Source: Psychrobacter sp. Cmf 22.2
GTDB taxonomy: Bacteria > Pseudomonadota > Gammaproteobacteria > Pseudomonadales > Moraxellaceae
Length of the DNA stretch: 64,000 nt
Assembly: GCF_001921745.1 (NCBI RefSeq)
Contig: NZ_MRYA01000007.1
Location: forward strand, 62,001-126,000
Direction: 5' to 3'
Shown: piece after piece, positions 54,100 through 64,000 of the stretch
Position numbering within the stretch: the first letter of the stretch is position 1
How the letters are laid out: each line of letters begins with the position of its first letter
Notes under the pieces: model-generated
The model's database searches: none
What the model saw: the letters and a program-made list of their open reading frames with translations, nothing else
What the model was told of the DNA's origin: nothing
Translations under genes and position numbers: made by a program

Positions 54100-55368
54100 T
54101 TAAAACAGTGCTAATTGCCCACTGCGCTGATCCTTAAATTTAGTCTGCGTTTGCGCCAGTACATATTGACGAAAGTTGTCACGAGTCAGATGTGCAAGAT
54201 GCTCGTTTTTGCCAGTGGTTGCGATGAAATATTTGGCACGATTGACCGCGGCGCCCATTTTTTTGAGATGATAAAGGGTCAACTGATTAAACTTACGCGC
54301 TTTCACTATTTTTTTGGCCGTTTTGGTGCCAATACCTGGGATGCGTACAATCATCTCATAAGTCGCTGTTTGAATATTGACGGGGAAGTGCTCGCGATGA
54401 CGAATGGCCCAAGCCAGCTTTGGATCACAGTCCAAGTCCAAAAAGGGCGACTCTGGCTCCACAATTTCGTGTGCACCAAAGCCATAAAAACGTATTAGCC
54501 AATCGGCTTGATACAGACGGTTTTCACGTACCATTGGTACTGGCGTGCCAATCGCTGGCAAGCGGTTGTCAGAAAGCATCGGCACGTAACCTGAGTAGTA
54601 AACGCGCTTGAGATCATAAGTCTGATAAAAATGGCTCGATAGCTGAATTACTTGCAAGTCGGTCTCATTGCTAGCACCGACTATCATTTGGCTGGTCTGG
54701 CCAGCTGGGGTAAATTTGGGTGCTTTTTTATGGGTTTTACGGCTCTCACGAATCGTGACGATTTCTTCTTTTACCGTCTGCATTGGCGCTTTTAGCTCGT
54801 CGTGCGACTTCTCTGGTGCGAGCAAAGCTAGACCTGACTTGGTAGGAATCTCGATATTGACGCTGAGACGATCTGCATACAACCCAGCTTCTAACAATAG
54901 CTCTTTTGAAGCGCCAGGGATGGTTTTTAGATGAATATAACCGTTAAAGCGCTCACGAGTACGCAGGATTTTGGCAACTTCGACCAGTCGTTCCATCGTA
55001 TAGTCGCCACTTTTAAAGATACCAGAGCTGAGGAACAACCCTTCGATATAGTTACGGCGATAAAACTGCATGGTCAGATCAACCACTTCCTCAACCGTAA
55101 ATGCTGCGCGCGGTGTGTCATTGCTTTTGCGTGAGGTGCAGTACGCGCAGTCATAGATACAGTGATTGGTTAATAGGATTTTGAGCAAGCTGACACAGCG
55201 ACCATCTTCGGTATAGCTGTGACAAATTCCTGTCGCTGAAGCGTCGCCGAGACCACCGCCTTGGTTTTTGCGAGTACCAGCGGAGGAGGAGCAAGAAACA
55301 TCATACTTAGCAGCATCCGCTAAGATGTTGAGCTTGCCTTGTAGTCGTTCATAATTGATGGTTGCCAT
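54100..55368 (-). CDS. Radical SAM protein of putative DNA modification/repair (TIGR03916 type)
   Basis: This 422-residue protein carries the radical SAM cysteines in HCIYDCAYCTSRKSND (CxxxCxxC). Further Cys near the N-terminus (SCSSSAG and GICHSYTEDGRCVSL) may bind an extra cluster. A C-terminal helix-hairpin-helix region, IVRIPGIGTKTAKKIVKARK, suggests DNA binding. Proteins of this type are predicted to act in DNA modification or repair, often with a uracil-glycosylase-like partner, which is not seen here. The downstream DUF4130 gene starts 12 bases later, the normal arrangement. The substrate base is unknown. Confidence 0.82.
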   Translation of the reverse strand: MATINYERLQGKLNILADAAKYDVSCSSSAGTRKNQGGGLGDASATGICHSYTEDGRCVSLLKILLTNHCIYDCAYCTSRKSNDTPRAAFTVEEVVDLTMQFYRRNYIEGLFLSSGIFKSGDYTMERLVEVAKILRTRERFNGYIHLKTIPGASKELLLEAGLYADRLSVNIEIPTKSGLALLAPEKSHDELKAPMQTVKEEIVTIRESRKTHKKAPKFTPAGQTSQMIVGASNETDLQVIQLSSHFYQTYDLKRVYYSGYVPMLSDNRLPAIGTPVPMVRENRLYQADWLIRFYGFGAHEIVEPESPFLDLDCDPKLAWAIRHREHFPVNIQTATYEMIVRIPGIGTKTAKKIVKARKFNQLTLYHLKKMGAAVNRAKYFIATTGKNEHLAHLTRDNFRQYVLAQTQTKFKDQRSGQLALF

Positions 55369-55551
55369 AAGTTATAGTGCCCATTCATTAGTAGAGTACT
55401 ATTTTATCAAAATTAACGCTAAGTCATTGGATTTATAGAAGAATTGGGGATATAAAACGACAGATAGTGTCGTGATATGAAACCAAAATTTTACTGGTAG
55501 GGAGTGCTTAAATGACTGTGTGAGAAATCGACGAAAAGCTGTGACCAACTA

Positions 55552-55594
55552 AAAAAAGTCTTGCCGACTAAATATTTAGCCCACAAGACCTTTT
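55552..55594 (-). terminator. Terminator after the DUF11-like gene
   Basis: Read leftward, GTCTTG / CAAGAC arms enclose an inner palindrome (CTAAATATTTAG), and a T-run follows. It lies ~45 bases after the stop at 55637. Confidence 0.7.
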
Positions 55595-55636
55595 ATAAAA
55601 TTTGATGGTTTTTGAGTTTTAAATTCCGCTTTGTTC

Positions 55637-56575
55637 TTATTGAACCTTGGCGCGTATAATTATAGTTTGCGGTGTATTCGCGTCAAGATCGACTAAATTC
55701 CATTTAAGTCCAGAGTAGTTTTCTTTCACTACTACAGTATTACCCACTTGCTGAATGGTTTGATAGCTGTCGCCGCCAGTAGTTGCAAGCGTCGGTAGTG
55801 GGCTGTTTAGTGATACCAGCTGCACATTATTCGGCAACGACACCATGGCATTGATATCATCAACGGGCTGCGCGTTGATATTGTTATAAACGGTGTGGTA
55901 TTCGATGACATCGCCCGGCGAGACATGATTGGCTGGTACTGCAATCTCACGTCCGTCACTGTTTTTTAAAATTTTCATAATTTTGGTTTTGGCATCAACG
56001 ATGCCAGGTGTAGTAAACGTTGGGGTTAACTGTAAATTATCTAAAGTCGTCGTTAACAATTGATTGCTAGCAGGTTGACCAATAACAATCTGATCATTAG
56101 CTGACTGAGTGATGGTTGTCTGAGCGATAACAGGTATCTCATTATTATGAGTGATGGGCAATACTTGTGCTATCGTATTTACAGGAGTCGTCAGGACACC
56201 TGCTTGAGTCACTTGTTTGGTCACTGGTATGGTATTCACTGGCACAGTAGTGATGGTCGTCGTACTTTGACGCTTATTGCCAGAATTGATGGTCCCTTGC
56301 TGAATAGTATAACGTGGTATCGTAGAGATATTAGTGGTCGAAAATGGTATGCCATCTTGCATAGTAATACCATGCGGTGTCGCAGTAATAGTAGCTATTT
56401 TACCATCGGTATAATGTTCAACTACGGTAGTAGTGCCATTGTCAGGATGGCTAATAGCCACCTCGGGTGCAGCGTTCGCAGTAGAAGTAGCGAGCAAAAA
56501 GCTAACAAGAGCAATGCTGATATATATCGGTTTGGTGTTATTACATCTGTTTGTGGCGACAAGGCTAGCTATCAT
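55637..56575 (-). CDS. Secreted protein with DUF11-like domain
   Basis: This 312-residue protein starts with a signal peptide (ISIALVSFLLATSTANAAPE) preceded by GAAAGGA. The middle is Thr/Ile/Val-rich with repeated TTITTVPVNTIPVT-like stretches of low complexity. The C-terminal ~110 residues, including DGREIAVPANHVSPGDVIEYHTVYNNINAQPVDDINAMVSLPNNVQLVSLNSP, resemble the DUF11 cell-surface repeat domain. It probably lies at the cell surface or periplasm. A 13-base tandem duplication sits just upstream. Its role is unknown. Confidence 0.72.
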   Translation of the reverse strand: MIASLVATNRCNNTKPIYISIALVSFLLATSTANAAPEVAISHPDNGTTTVVEHYTDGKIATITATPHGITMQDGIPFSTTNISTIPRYTIQQGTINSGNKRQSTTTITTVPVNTIPVTKQVTQAGVLTTPVNTIAQVLPITHNNEIPVIAQTTITQSANDQIVIGQPASNQLLTTTLDNLQLTPTFTTPGIVDAKTKIMKILKNSDGREIAVPANHVSPGDVIEYHTVYNNINAQPVDDINAMVSLPNNVQLVSLNSPLPTLATTGGDSYQTIQQVGNTVVVKENYSGLKWNLVDLDANTPQTIIIRAKVQ

Positions 56576-56610
56576 AACGTGAGTCCTTTCAATGAATAAT
56601 AAGTCAAACT

Positions 56611-56636
56611 AATATAAGTGACAAATATAAGTGACA
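56611..56636. repeat. 13-bp tandem duplication upstream of the DUF11-like gene
   Basis: AATATAAGTGACA occurs twice in a row, 36-61 bases before the ATG of the DUF11-like gene on the leftward strand. At this distance it lies in the promoter region. Direct repeats can be regulator sites or simple duplications. Confidence 0.7.
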
Positions 56637-56648
56637 AAGATGTAAAAA

Positions 56649-56690
56649 CCCTTGTAAGCTGACGATAGGGAGTATGTCAGCTCACAAGGG
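56649..56690 (-). terminator. Probable terminator of greA transcript
   Basis: CCCTTGTAAGCTGAC / GTCAGCTCACAAGGG form a 15-base stem (one mismatch) with a 12-base loop, followed by TTTTT when read leftward. It is ~200 bases past the greA stop, so greA may have a long 3' untranslated region. The remaining 56691-56890 holds no gene. Confidence 0.75.
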
Positions 56691-56890
56691 CAAGGGAAAA
56701 ACAACAACCGACAATATAACTGCCTAGCTGTTGATTTTTACAAGTCCTACTAAAATAAGTCTTAACAATTATGCACTCAAAAAGCTCTAATAATAAAGAA
56801 CAATTGTGTAATTGATAAACGTTAAGCAGTTATCAAAGATTATTATAACCAGTAACTAAAAACCAGTATCTGACGTTACTAGCATTAGCA

Positions 56891-57367
56891 CTAGTTATAA
56901 ATAACTTCCATCACTTCATATTCAACCACACCTTTTGGTGTTTCGATGCGTGCCTCATCGCCTTCAAACTTACCGATCAAGCCACGAGCAATCGGTGAGT
57001 TGACAGAGATTTTACCTGCTTTAAAATCAGCTTCGTCATCGCCGACGATCTTATAACGTTTCTCTTCTTCAGTGTCCATATTTTCGATGACAACAGTTAC
57101 ACCAAACACCACACGACCTTCTTGTTTTAAGGTAGTAGGATCAATGACTTGTGCCCCGCCAAGCTTGGCTTCGATATCGCGAATACGTGCTTCACAAAAT
57201 CCTTGCTGCTCTCGTGCAGCATGGTATTCAGCGTTTTCCTTCAAGTCGCCGTGCTCGCGAGCTTCAGCGATAGAAGCAGTAATACGGGGACGGTCGACAC
57301 TTTTGAGCTGTTTTAATTCGGCTTCTAAAGCAGCATGTCCTTGTGGAGTCATAGGGTAACGTTGCAT
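56891..57367 (-). CDS. greA: Transcription elongation factor GreA
   Basis: This 158-residue protein rescues arrested RNA polymerase by stimulating transcript cleavage. The N-terminal coiled-coil runs [23 protein letters not shown] to [29 protein letters not shown]. The acidic tip DLKENAEYH and the C-terminal FKBP-like domain ([18 protein letters not shown]) are intact. AAGGAA precedes the ATG. It is transcribed in the same direction as carAB, but a terminator lies between. Confidence 0.97.
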   Translation of the reverse strand: MQRYPMTPQGHAALEAELKQLKSVDRPRITASIAEAREHGDLKENAEYHAAREQQGFCEARIRDIEAKLGGAQVIDPTTLKQEGRVVFGVTVVIENMDTEEEKRYKIVGDDEADFKAGKISVNSPIARGLIGKFEGDEARIETPKGVVEYEVMEVIYN

Positions 57368-57531
57368 GTTTTTTTCCTTAAACCAATAACATCACACCAC
57401 CTCATAATGAGATGGTGTCGGTGTTATCGCAATGAGTGTGAAATATAAAAAAGGTGATGTTTGTGCTGTTTAATCTTAAAAATTTAATGATCTAACAATT
57501 GATTTAGCATCTTACAGTAAGCTTACGTGAT

Positions 57532-57567
57532 AAAAAGCATAGTCGCAGTTAAGCTACTATGCTTTTT
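57532..57567 (-). terminator. Terminator after carB
   Basis: AAAAAGCATAGT / ACTATGCTTTTT is a perfect 12-base stem with a 12-base loop, 46 bases past the carB stop, with A and T runs on both sides. It separates carB from greA. Confidence 0.9.
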
Positions 57568-57612
57568 AAAAGTTATGCTATTAAGGTTACGAATATAGTT
57601 AATCTACTGAAT

Positions 57613-60600
57613 TTATTCAGTCGCGTCAACCACCTTTGCTTGCTCATGCAGGTCTTGTAACTTATACACATCAAATGGCAAGTCAATGGCATAAGATTTA
57701 CAGACGGCATCTGCTGCACCTAAGGTAGTGACATAAAATACTTTACCTTGTAGCGCACTACGGCGAATAGAGAATGAATCTTCCTGCGCCTGCTTGCCTT
57801 CGGTGGTATTAATAATAAGGTCAATTTTGCCGTTTTTCAAGGCATCAACAATGTGTGGACGGCCTTCGGTGACTTTATTGATTTGCTTACATTCAATACC
57901 AGCGTCGCTCAGTATTTTTTGCGTACCAGTGGTCGCAACAATGTTAAAGCCAAAATCAGCCAACTGGCGAGCGATAGGGGTGACTTGTTCTTTATCGCTA
58001 TCACGTACCGAGATAAATACCGTCTTGGTTTCGCCTTCGGTTGGTAGGCCTGGCAAGCGCTCGTTACTACCGATAATAGCCTTATAGAACGCTTCACCAA
58101 AGGTTTTGCCCACACCCATAACCTCACCCGTTGATTTCATTTCAGGACTCAAGATTGGGTCGACACCAGGAAATTTGGCAAATGGGAATACGGCTTCTTT
58201 TACTGCGTAGAATGCAGGGACAATCTCTTTAGTAAAGCCTTGATCCTTAAGTGAAGTGCCAGCCATACAGCGCGCTGCCACTTGCGCCAATGACGTACCG
58301 ATACACTTAGAGACAAACGGCACGGTACGAGCGGCACGTGGGTTGACCTCAAGGATATAAACGGTGTCGCCTTTTACTGCAAACTGTACGTTCATCAGAC
58401 CGACTACGCCAAGCTCTTTTGCCATTGCCACCGTTTGCGCGCGCATGACATCACATAGCTCATTAGAAAGCGAGTAAGGTGGCAATGAACAAGCCGAGTC
58501 ACCAGAGTGCACACCAGCCTGCTCGATATGCTGCATGATACCGCCAATCACGACGTCATTACCATCACAAACGCAGTCCACATCGACTTCGATGGCATCA
58601 TCTAAGAAGCGATCTAACAGGACTGGCGCTTCATTTGATGCTTGTACGGCAGTGCGCAAGTAGTGTCTTAGCTCGTCTTCGTTATAAACGATTTCCATCG
58701 CGCGGCCACCTAGGACATATGACGGACGTACAACCAGTGGGTAACCCACGTCTTTTGCTTTAACCAAGCCATCTTCTAAACTGGTTGCTAGGGCATTTGA
58801 TGGCTGGACTAGGTTAAGCTGTTGAATCATATGCTGGAAGCGCTCACGGTCTTCAGCGCGGTCAATGGCATCAGGACTGGTACCGATGATTTTTACGCCA
58901 GCAGATTCTAATGCGCGCGCAAGCTTCAATGGGGTTTGACCGCCGAATTGTACAATCACGCCGTCTGGATTTTCGATACGGACGATCTCAAGTACATCTT
59001 CTAGTGTGATGGGCTCAAAATAAAGGCGGTCTGAGGTATCATAATCGGTTGAAACCGTTTCTGGGTTACAGTTGACCATGATGGTTTCAAAGCCATCTTC
59101 GCGCATGGCAAGGGCAGCATGTACACAGCAATAGTCAAATTCGATACCTTGGCCGATACGGTTAGGACCGCCGCCGATCACCATGATTTTTTTCTTATCA
59201 GTTGGGTTGGCTTCGCATTCGCTATCATAAGTTGAATACATGTAAGCAGTGCTAGTGGCAAATTCAGCCGCACAAGTATCGACACGCTTATAAACAGGAT
59301 AAACGCCTAAATCCCAACGTTTTTTACGTAGCTGTTTTTGCGACAAGCCGAGAAGTTTTGCCAAACGCAGGTCTGATAGGCCTTTGCGCTTAAAGCTGCG
59401 CATGTTTTGTTCAGTTAAGCCGCCAAAGCCTAAAGTTTTAACTTGAGCTTCGGTCTTGACGATATCTTCGATTTGTACCAAAAACCATGGATCAATTTTG
59501 GTGTAATTAAAGACGTCATCGACACTCATACCCACGCGAAATGCATCGGCAATATAATAAATACGTTCAGGCGTTGGGACGGTTAGACGGTTGATGATTT
59601 CGCTACGTGCTTTTTCAATACTTACTTTTGCCAGATCGATTTGCTCATCAAAACCGTCAGTGCCTGTCTCCATGCCGCGCAGGGCTTTTTGCATCGATTC
59701 TTGAAAGTTACGGCCAATAGCCATCACTTCACCGACCGATTTCATTTGCGTCGATAGAATGTTGTCCGCTTGTGGAAATTTTTCGAAGTTGAATCTCGGT
59801 ATCTTGGTGACGACATAATCAAGCGCTGGCTCAAAGCTGGCTGGCGTTTTGCCACCTGTGATGTCATTTTGCAACTCATCTAGCGTATAACCAATGGCTA
59901 ACTTTGCAGCAATTTTGGCTATCGGGAAGCCAGTAGCTTTTGATGCCAGTGCCGATGAGCGTGATACACGTGGATTCATTTCGATGACGACCATACGGCC
60001 AGTATTTGGATTGATACCGAACTGCACGTTTGAGCCACCAGTTTCCACACCGATTTCACGCAATACCGCGAGCGAGGCATTACGCATGATTTGGTATTCT
60101 TTATCGGTCAAAGTTTGTGCTGGTGCAACGGTGATAGAGTCGCCAGTATGGACGCCCATTGGGTCAAAGTTCTCGATGGCACAAATGATGATGCAGTTGT
60201 CGTTTTTGTCACGAACCACTTCCATCTCATATTCTTTCCAACCGATTAACGATTCATCGATAAGCAATTGATGGTTGGGTGATAAATCAAAACCACGCTC
60301 ACAGATTTCGATAAACTCATCGCGGTTATAGGCGATACCGCCGCCTGAGCCGCCCATGGTAAATGACGGGCGAATGATACACGGATAGCCCATTTTTTCT
60401 TGGGTCGCAAAGGCTTCTTCCATGGTTTCAGCAGTCTCAGCGCGCGGACATTCAAGGCCAATACGCTTCATGGCTTGGTCAAATAGTTCGCGGTCTTCTG
60501 CCATTTCAATCGAGTCTTTGGTCGCGCCAATCAGCTCACAATTGTATTTGGTCAATACGCCGTGTTTGTCTAATTCTAGGGCGCAGTTTAGCGCCGTCTG

Positions 60601-60876
60601 TCCGCCCATCGTTGGCAAAATAGCGTCAGGGCGCTCTTTGGCAATGATTTGCTCGACCGTCTGCCAAGTAATCGGCTCGATATAGGTTGCATCAGCCATC
60701 ACAGGGTCAGTCATGATGGTGGCAGGGTTTGAGTTGACCAAGATGACGCGGTAGCCTTCTTCTTTTAGTGCTTTACACGCCTGTGCGCCTGAGTAGTCAA
60801 ACTCACATGCTTGGCCGATGACGATAGGGCCTGCGCCAATGATAAGAATGCTTTTTATGTCGGTACGTTTTGGCAT
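57613..60876 (-). CDS. carB: Carbamoyl-phosphate synthase large subunit
   Basis: This 1087-residue subunit makes carbamoyl phosphate for pyrimidine and arginine synthesis from ammonia, bicarbonate and two ATP. Two homologous halves each carry an ATP-grasp core: [19 protein letters not shown] and [20 protein letters not shown] in the first, and [19 protein letters not shown] and [18 protein letters not shown] in the second. The C-terminal allosteric domain begins near [13 protein letters not shown] and is the site for UMP and ornithine control in other species. Length matches E. coli CarB closely. It is downstream of carA, 166 bases away, in the same direction. Confidence 0.97.
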   Translation of the reverse strand: MPKRTDIKSILIIGAGPIVIGQACEFDYSGAQACKALKEEGYRVILVNSNPATIMTDPVMADATYIEPITWQTVEQIIAKERPDAILPTMGGQTALNCALELDKHGVLTKYNCELIGATKDSIEMAEDRELFDQAMKRIGLECPRAETAETMEEAFATQEKMGYPCIIRPSFTMGGSGGGIAYNRDEFIEICERGFDLSPNHQLLIDESLIGWKEYEMEVVRDKNDNCIIICAIENFDPMGVHTGDSITVAPAQTLTDKEYQIMRNASLAVLREIGVETGGSNVQFGINPNTGRMVVIEMNPRVSRSSALASKATGFPIAKIAAKLAIGYTLDELQNDITGGKTPASFEPALDYVVTKIPRFNFEKFPQADNILSTQMKSVGEVMAIGRNFQESMQKALRGMETGTDGFDEQIDLAKVSIEKARSEIINRLTVPTPERIYYIADAFRVGMSVDDVFNYTKIDPWFLVQIEDIVKTEAQVKTLGFGGLTEQNMRSFKRKGLSDLRLAKLLGLSQKQLRKKRWDLGVYPVYKRVDTCAAEFATSTAYMYSTYDSECEANPTDKKKIMVIGGGPNRIGQGIEFDYCCVHAALAMREDGFETIMVNCNPETVSTDYDTSDRLYFEPITLEDVLEIVRIENPDGVIVQFGGQTPLKLARALESAGVKIIGTSPDAIDRAEDRERFQHMIQQLNLVQPSNALATSLEDGLVKAKDVGYPLVVRPSYVLGGRAMEIVYNEDELRHYLRTAVQASNEAPVLLDRFLDDAIEVDVDCVCDGNDVVIGGIMQHIEQAGVHSGDSACSLPPYSLSNELCDVMRAQTVAMAKELGVVGLMNVQFAVKGDTVYILEVNPRAARTVPFVSKCIGTSLAQVAARCMAGTSLKDQGFTKEIVPAFYAVKEAVFPFAKFPGVDPILSPEMKSTGEVMGVGKTFGEAFYKAIIGSNERLPGLPTEGETKTVFISVRDSDKEQVTPIARQLADFGFNIVATTGTQKILSDAGIECKQINKVTEGRPHIVDALKNGKIDLIINTTEGKQAQEDSFSIRRSALQGKVFYVTTLGAADAVCKSYAIDLPFDVYKLQDLHEQAKVVDATE

Positions 60877-61042
60877 AGTTAGGGCTACCTTCGTTTAAAT
60901 GATATTTTAGTGAATCTATACTTTTATAGGGCTTATCATGTTTTGTATGATAACGCTTAAACCGCTATTAGTGTTTCAAGCGTTATATTTATTGTTCGAC
61001 AGTTGACCATCTACTTATGGTTAATGACTGGTTGTCAAGACT

Positions 61043-62284
61043 TTAAGCTTTAGCCGTCTTAGCAGCTGCCATCATATCTGCAAATTTATCAAATAGTGGC
61101 GCAGCATCATGCGGGCCGGGGCTGGCTTCTGGGTGACCTTGAAAGCTAAAGACAGACTTATTGGTCAGCTCAATCCCTTGGTTAGTGCCATCAAATAGTG
61201 AGCGATGCGTTGATTTAACGTTGTCAGGCAGCGTGTCTTCATCAATCGCAAAACCATGGTTTTGGCTGGTAATCATAACCGTCCCAGCTGCTAGGTCCTG
61301 CACCGGATGGTTGGCACCGTGATGTCCAGTTTTCATCTTAATAGTGCTTGCACCGCTGGCAAGACCGATCAGCTGATGGCCTAAGCAGATACCAAAGGTT
61401 GGAATATCTGTCTCTTCAATGATGTAACGTACCGCGTCGATAGCGTAGTCACAAGCCGCAGGATCGCCAGGACCATTAGATAAGAATATACCGTCTGGAT
61501 TCATCGCTAGCACGTCTTTGATCGGCGTTTGTGCTGGCACGACCGTCACATGACAGCCGCGGTCGACCAGCATACGTAGAATGTTGGTTTTACTACCGAA
61601 GTCGTAGGCGACAACATTATATGTTGTGTCGACATGTTTACCTAACTGCTTAAAGAAGCCGCCTGTACCGCTATCATGGCTACCGGGTACATCACGGTTG
61701 AGTAGAGTATCTGACAAATCCCAGCTGCCCGCTGTCCACTCAAACGTCGTTGGCGTACAGCATTCTTTTGCCAAGTCCATGCCTTCAATACCAGCAAATT
61801 CTTGTGCCAGTTTAATAGCTTGTTGTTCGTCGTCAGTGCTAATCGTTGCGCCGTTAGAGGCAGTCATGATACAACCGTTTTGCGCGCCTTTATCACGTAA
61901 TAGGCGAGTCAACTGGCGCGTATCAATGTCAGCGATGGCGACGGTATCATGGCTCTGTAGATAATCACTTAATGATTGGGAGTTGCGGAAGTTGGATGTT
62001 GCCATGGTAGCGTCACGGATGATCAGGCCATCCGCCCATACTTGATGACCATTACCAGACTCGATATCTTCAGCGTTGGTACCAGTATTGCCAATATGTG
62101 GGTAGGTGAGGGTGACCAGCTGACGGGCGTAGCTTGGGTCGGTTAAGATTTCTTGATACCCTGTCATGGCTGTATTAAAGACCACCTCACCGACACGATG
62201 ACCGAGACTACCGATACTAACACCGCGAAAAATCGTACCGTCTGCTAGTGCCAAAATTGCTTGTATTTCTGCCGATGAATTCAA
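61043..62284 (-). CDS. carA: Carbamoyl-phosphate synthase small subunit
   Basis: This 413-residue glutaminase subunit delivers ammonia to CarB. The N-terminal domain has [17 protein letters not shown] and [21 protein letters not shown]. The class I amidotransferase domain has the nucleophile Cys in [15 protein letters not shown] and the His-Glu pair in [14 protein letters not shown]. No arginine or pyrimidine box was recognised upstream. It is the first gene of carA-carB and divergent from the gamma-carbonic-anhydrase gene, with a 500-base region between. Confidence 0.96.
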   Translation of the reverse strand: MNSSAEIQAILALADGTIFRGVSIGSLGHRVGEVVFNTAMTGYQEILTDPSYARQLVTLTYPHIGNTGTNAEDIESGNGHQVWADGLIIRDATMATSNFRNSQSLSDYLQSHDTVAIADIDTRQLTRLLRDKGAQNGCIMTASNGATISTDDEQQAIKLAQEFAGIEGMDLAKECCTPTTFEWTAGSWDLSDTLLNRDVPGSHDSGTGGFFKQLGKHVDTTYNVVAYDFGSKTNILRMLVDRGCHVTVVPAQTPIKDVLAMNPDGIFLSNGPGDPAACDYAIDAVRYIIEETDIPTFGICLGHQLIGLASGASTIKMKTGHHGANHPVQDLAAGTVMITSQNHGFAIDEDTLPDNVKSTHRSLFDGTNQGIELTNKSVFSFQGHPEASPGPHDAAPLFDKFADMMAAAKTAKA

Positions 62285-62781
62285 GGGTTGCCTCCGCTAT
62301 TATTTGTGAGTGCCATAATAATATGTTGGTTCAAATATTGGCTCATAGTCGCTTTTTATACTGTTATAACTGCCGTCAAAACCAGAATAAAAAAGGGCTA
62401 AAGTCAAAAATTTTCCACAAAAAAGCGAGAAGACATTATTGATGAAAACTACAAAACTCACTAGGTAGTGAATAGGTAACTTGCATCATGTCCGCTCGCT
62501 TAGGCACAGATTTTGCGCATTATATACAATATATGCCAATATAGCTAGCCGATTAGCAAGGTTAATAATCACTTGTTAAATGATAGTTGCAACTGATCAC
62601 TCTAAAAACTAAGAATAGCCTAAGCTTTAAGACATCTAACTGACTACTTGAAGTTAATATAACTATAAGACTCCTATCAAAACGGCTGGATTTTACGACA
62701 TAGCTTTGCCACAATGGACGGCACTTAATTATATCTACTAAACAATAAAGTCAACACGTACAACTAAAACAAGGATTCGTT
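62285..62781. other. Divergent intergenic region between carA and the carbonic anhydrase gene
   Basis: These ~500 bases hold no gene. A TTGACG followed by A+T-rich sequence occurs leftward near 62385 but lacks a well-spaced -10. No attenuator or T-box was recognised. Confidence 0.5.
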
Positions 62782-63318
62782 ATGATTTATCAGTATTTAG
62801 ACAAAACCCCTGAGTTTGCTGTTCCATTCAACGGTTGGGTTGCAGATTCAGCACGCGTTATCGGTGACGTTTACTTAGGTCATCAAGCCAGTATTTGGTT
62901 TGGGGCGGTCATTCGCGGTGATAACGAGCGCATTCATATTGGTGATTATAGTAATGTGCAGGAGAATAGCGTTATCCATACCGATGAAGGTATTGAAGTC
63001 AAAATTGGCAATTATGTTACTATCGGTCATTTAGCCATGCTACATGGCTGCGAAGTGGATGATAATAGTCTGATTGGCATCGGCGCCGTTATTTTAAATA
63101 ATGCCAAAATTGGCAAAAATTGCATTATCGGTGCAAAGGCTTTGGTCACTGAGGGCAAACAGATTCCAGATAATTCATTAGTTATGGGCGCACCAGCAAA
63201 AGTGGTCAAAACTTTGACTGATGAGCAAGCGGCTATGATAAAAGAGTCTGCTATGCATTATGCAGCACGTTGTCAAAAGTTTAAAACTGGTCTAAAAGAG
63301 ATTGAGCAGCCAGAATAA
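62782..63318 (+). CDS. Gamma-class carbonic anhydrase-like protein (YrdA/PaaY family)
   Basis: This 178-residue left-handed beta-helix protein has His residues of a gamma-carbonic anhydrase metal site: HIGDYSNVQENSVIHTDEG and NYVTIGHLAMLHGCEVDDN, then IGIGAVILNNAKIGKNCIIG. A C-terminal helix (DEQAAMIKESAMHYAARCQKF) is normal for YrdA. AAGGA precedes the ATG. Whether this branch hydrates CO2 is not known for all members. It is followed by the HAD phosphatase gene on the same strand. Confidence 0.88.
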   Translation: MIYQYLDKTPEFAVPFNGWVADSARVIGDVYLGHQASIWFGAVIRGDNERIHIGDYSNVQENSVIHTDEGIEVKIGNYVTIGHLAMLHGCEVDDNSLIGIGAVILNNAKIGKNCIIGAKALVTEGKQIPDNSLVMGAPAKVVKTLTDEQAAMIKESAMHYAARCQKFKTGLKEIEQPE

Positions 63319-63426
63319 TCGCACGTCATAACCCAACGTATCCATTTTATTTGGTATTTGCTATATCAACCAATTTAACGATATCAAAACGTCCTAACCA
63401 ACATCTACTTTCATGAGTTCTTTAAT

Positions 63427-64000
63427 ATGAGTACCAAAACTGACGACACCGTTCCTGTCGCGCGCACTTTAGCGTTGTTCGACTTAGACCACACTTTGCT
63501 CGACGTCGATAGCGACTATTTATGGGGCGAATATATCGTCAAACACGACCTTGTCGATGAAGCTGAATATCGCACTGCCAATCAAAAATTTTATCAAGAC
63601 TATATTGAAGGTACGCTTGATGCGACAGAGTATAATGAATTTGTCGCGCAGTTTTTAAGTAGCTTGCCAATGGATAGACTGCACGAATTGCGAGAAGATT
63701 ATATTAAAAGTGAAATCGAGCCTCATATCCGTCCAAAAGCGATGGAAGTACTGTGTCAGCACATTGAGCAAGGTCACGATGTTGTAATTATTTCTGCGAC
63801 CAATGATTTTGTGGTGTCTGCCATTGCTGAGCGGTTTGGCATTACGGATGCCAATGTGCTTGCCACACCGCTCGAAATCAAAGACGAACGCTATACTGGC
63901 AAATTGACTGATAAGCCAAACTTCCAAGCGGGCAAGATTTATCATCTTGATAAATGGCTTGATAAGCAGCAAATAGCAGGGGTTAAGTTTGAGAAAACTT
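63427..64000 (+). CDS. HAD-IB family hydrolase, 5' part (runs off the window)
   Basis: The first 191 residues of a HAD phosphatase in the SerB-like IB branch are visible. Motif I is LALFDLDHTLLDVDSDYLWG with the nucleophile Asp, and motif II VIISATNDFVV follows. Motif III and the final Asp of motif IV are not reached before the window ends, so activity cannot be fully judged. HAD-IB enzymes dephosphorylate phosphoserine and related compounds; relatives next to surface genes act on other phospho-substrates. The 3' end is cut off. Confidence 0.85.
   Translation, partial: MSTKTDDTVPVARTLALFDLDHTLLDVDSDYLWGEYIVKHDLVDEAEYRTANQKFYQDYIEGTLDATEYNEFVAQFLSSLPMDRLHELREDYIKSEIEPHIRPKAMEVLCQHIEQGHDVVIISATNDFVVSAIAERFGITDANVLATPLEIKDERYTGKLTDKPNFQAGKIYHLDKWLDKQQIAGVKFEKT

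Noticed and set aside
62248..62442. Short rightward ORF over the carA start
   Set aside because: It overlaps carA and the intergenic region with no ribosome site or meaningful composition.

Overview
The window looks like a chromosomal segment of a Psychrobacter-type gammaproteobacterium (Moraxellaceae). This rests on the overall protein character, the moderate A+T content, the scattered type II secretion genes and the gene families present. No rRNA, plasmid or phage backbone is visible. One tRNA (Leu-CAA), one IS3-type remnant and two copies of a hairpin-forming dispersed repeat were found.

Region 1 (1-11.6 kb) is a metal-resistance block: the end of an ArsB arsenite pump, a CusRS/CopRS-like two-component pair, two small secreted proteins, a c-type cytochrome, a DUF411 lipoprotein, a Tat-exported multicopper oxidase (CopA/PcoA type), an outer-membrane CopB with a Met/His/Asp tandem repeat, a DUF305 membrane protein, an unlisted 58-aa His/Met-rich membrane peptide and a copper P1B ATPase with two N-terminal CPMHPE/CPICGM metal-binding modules. 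A dyad with the spacing of a CusR box lies in front of the Met/His-rich secreted protein. An IS3 orfA remnant and an A+T-rich O-acyltransferase gene (11.6-14.1 kb) follow and look acquired.

Region 2 (14.2-32 kb) is mixed housekeeping: a hypothetical acidic protein, tRNA-Leu, fpr, trmO, gspE, a hexapeptide acyltransferase, a TatD nuclease, a TetR gene just ahead of gspHIJK, a FabR-like regulator, dGTPase, ychF, a DUF2233 lipoprotein and a glutamate-synthase-like flavoprotein.

Region 3 (32-51.6 kb) is a catabolic island for lysine- and arginine-derived amines. GcdH plus a class III CoA-transferase handle glutarate. A semialdehyde dehydrogenase and an omega-aminotransferase (DavD/GabD, DavT/GabT) sit with an APC permease. 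AguA and AguB turn agmatine into putrescine, and PuuA, PuuB and PuuD (with PuuR) turn putrescine into GABA, which the aminotransferase and semialdehyde dehydrogenases take to succinate. Two IclR regulators, PuuR and several dyads in the promoter regions point to local control. No canonical PuuC is present; the Sad-like dehydrogenase is the obvious stand-in.

Region 4 (51.7-64 kb) holds a glycosyltransferase, an uncharacterised radical-SAM/DUF4130 pair of the predicted DNA modification or repair type, a secreted DUF11-like protein, greA, carA-carB, a gamma-class carbonic anhydrase-like protein and the start of a HAD-IB phosphatase cut by the window end. The radical-SAM pair is the least understood conserved system here; the copper block and the amine operators are the best places to look for new regulation.
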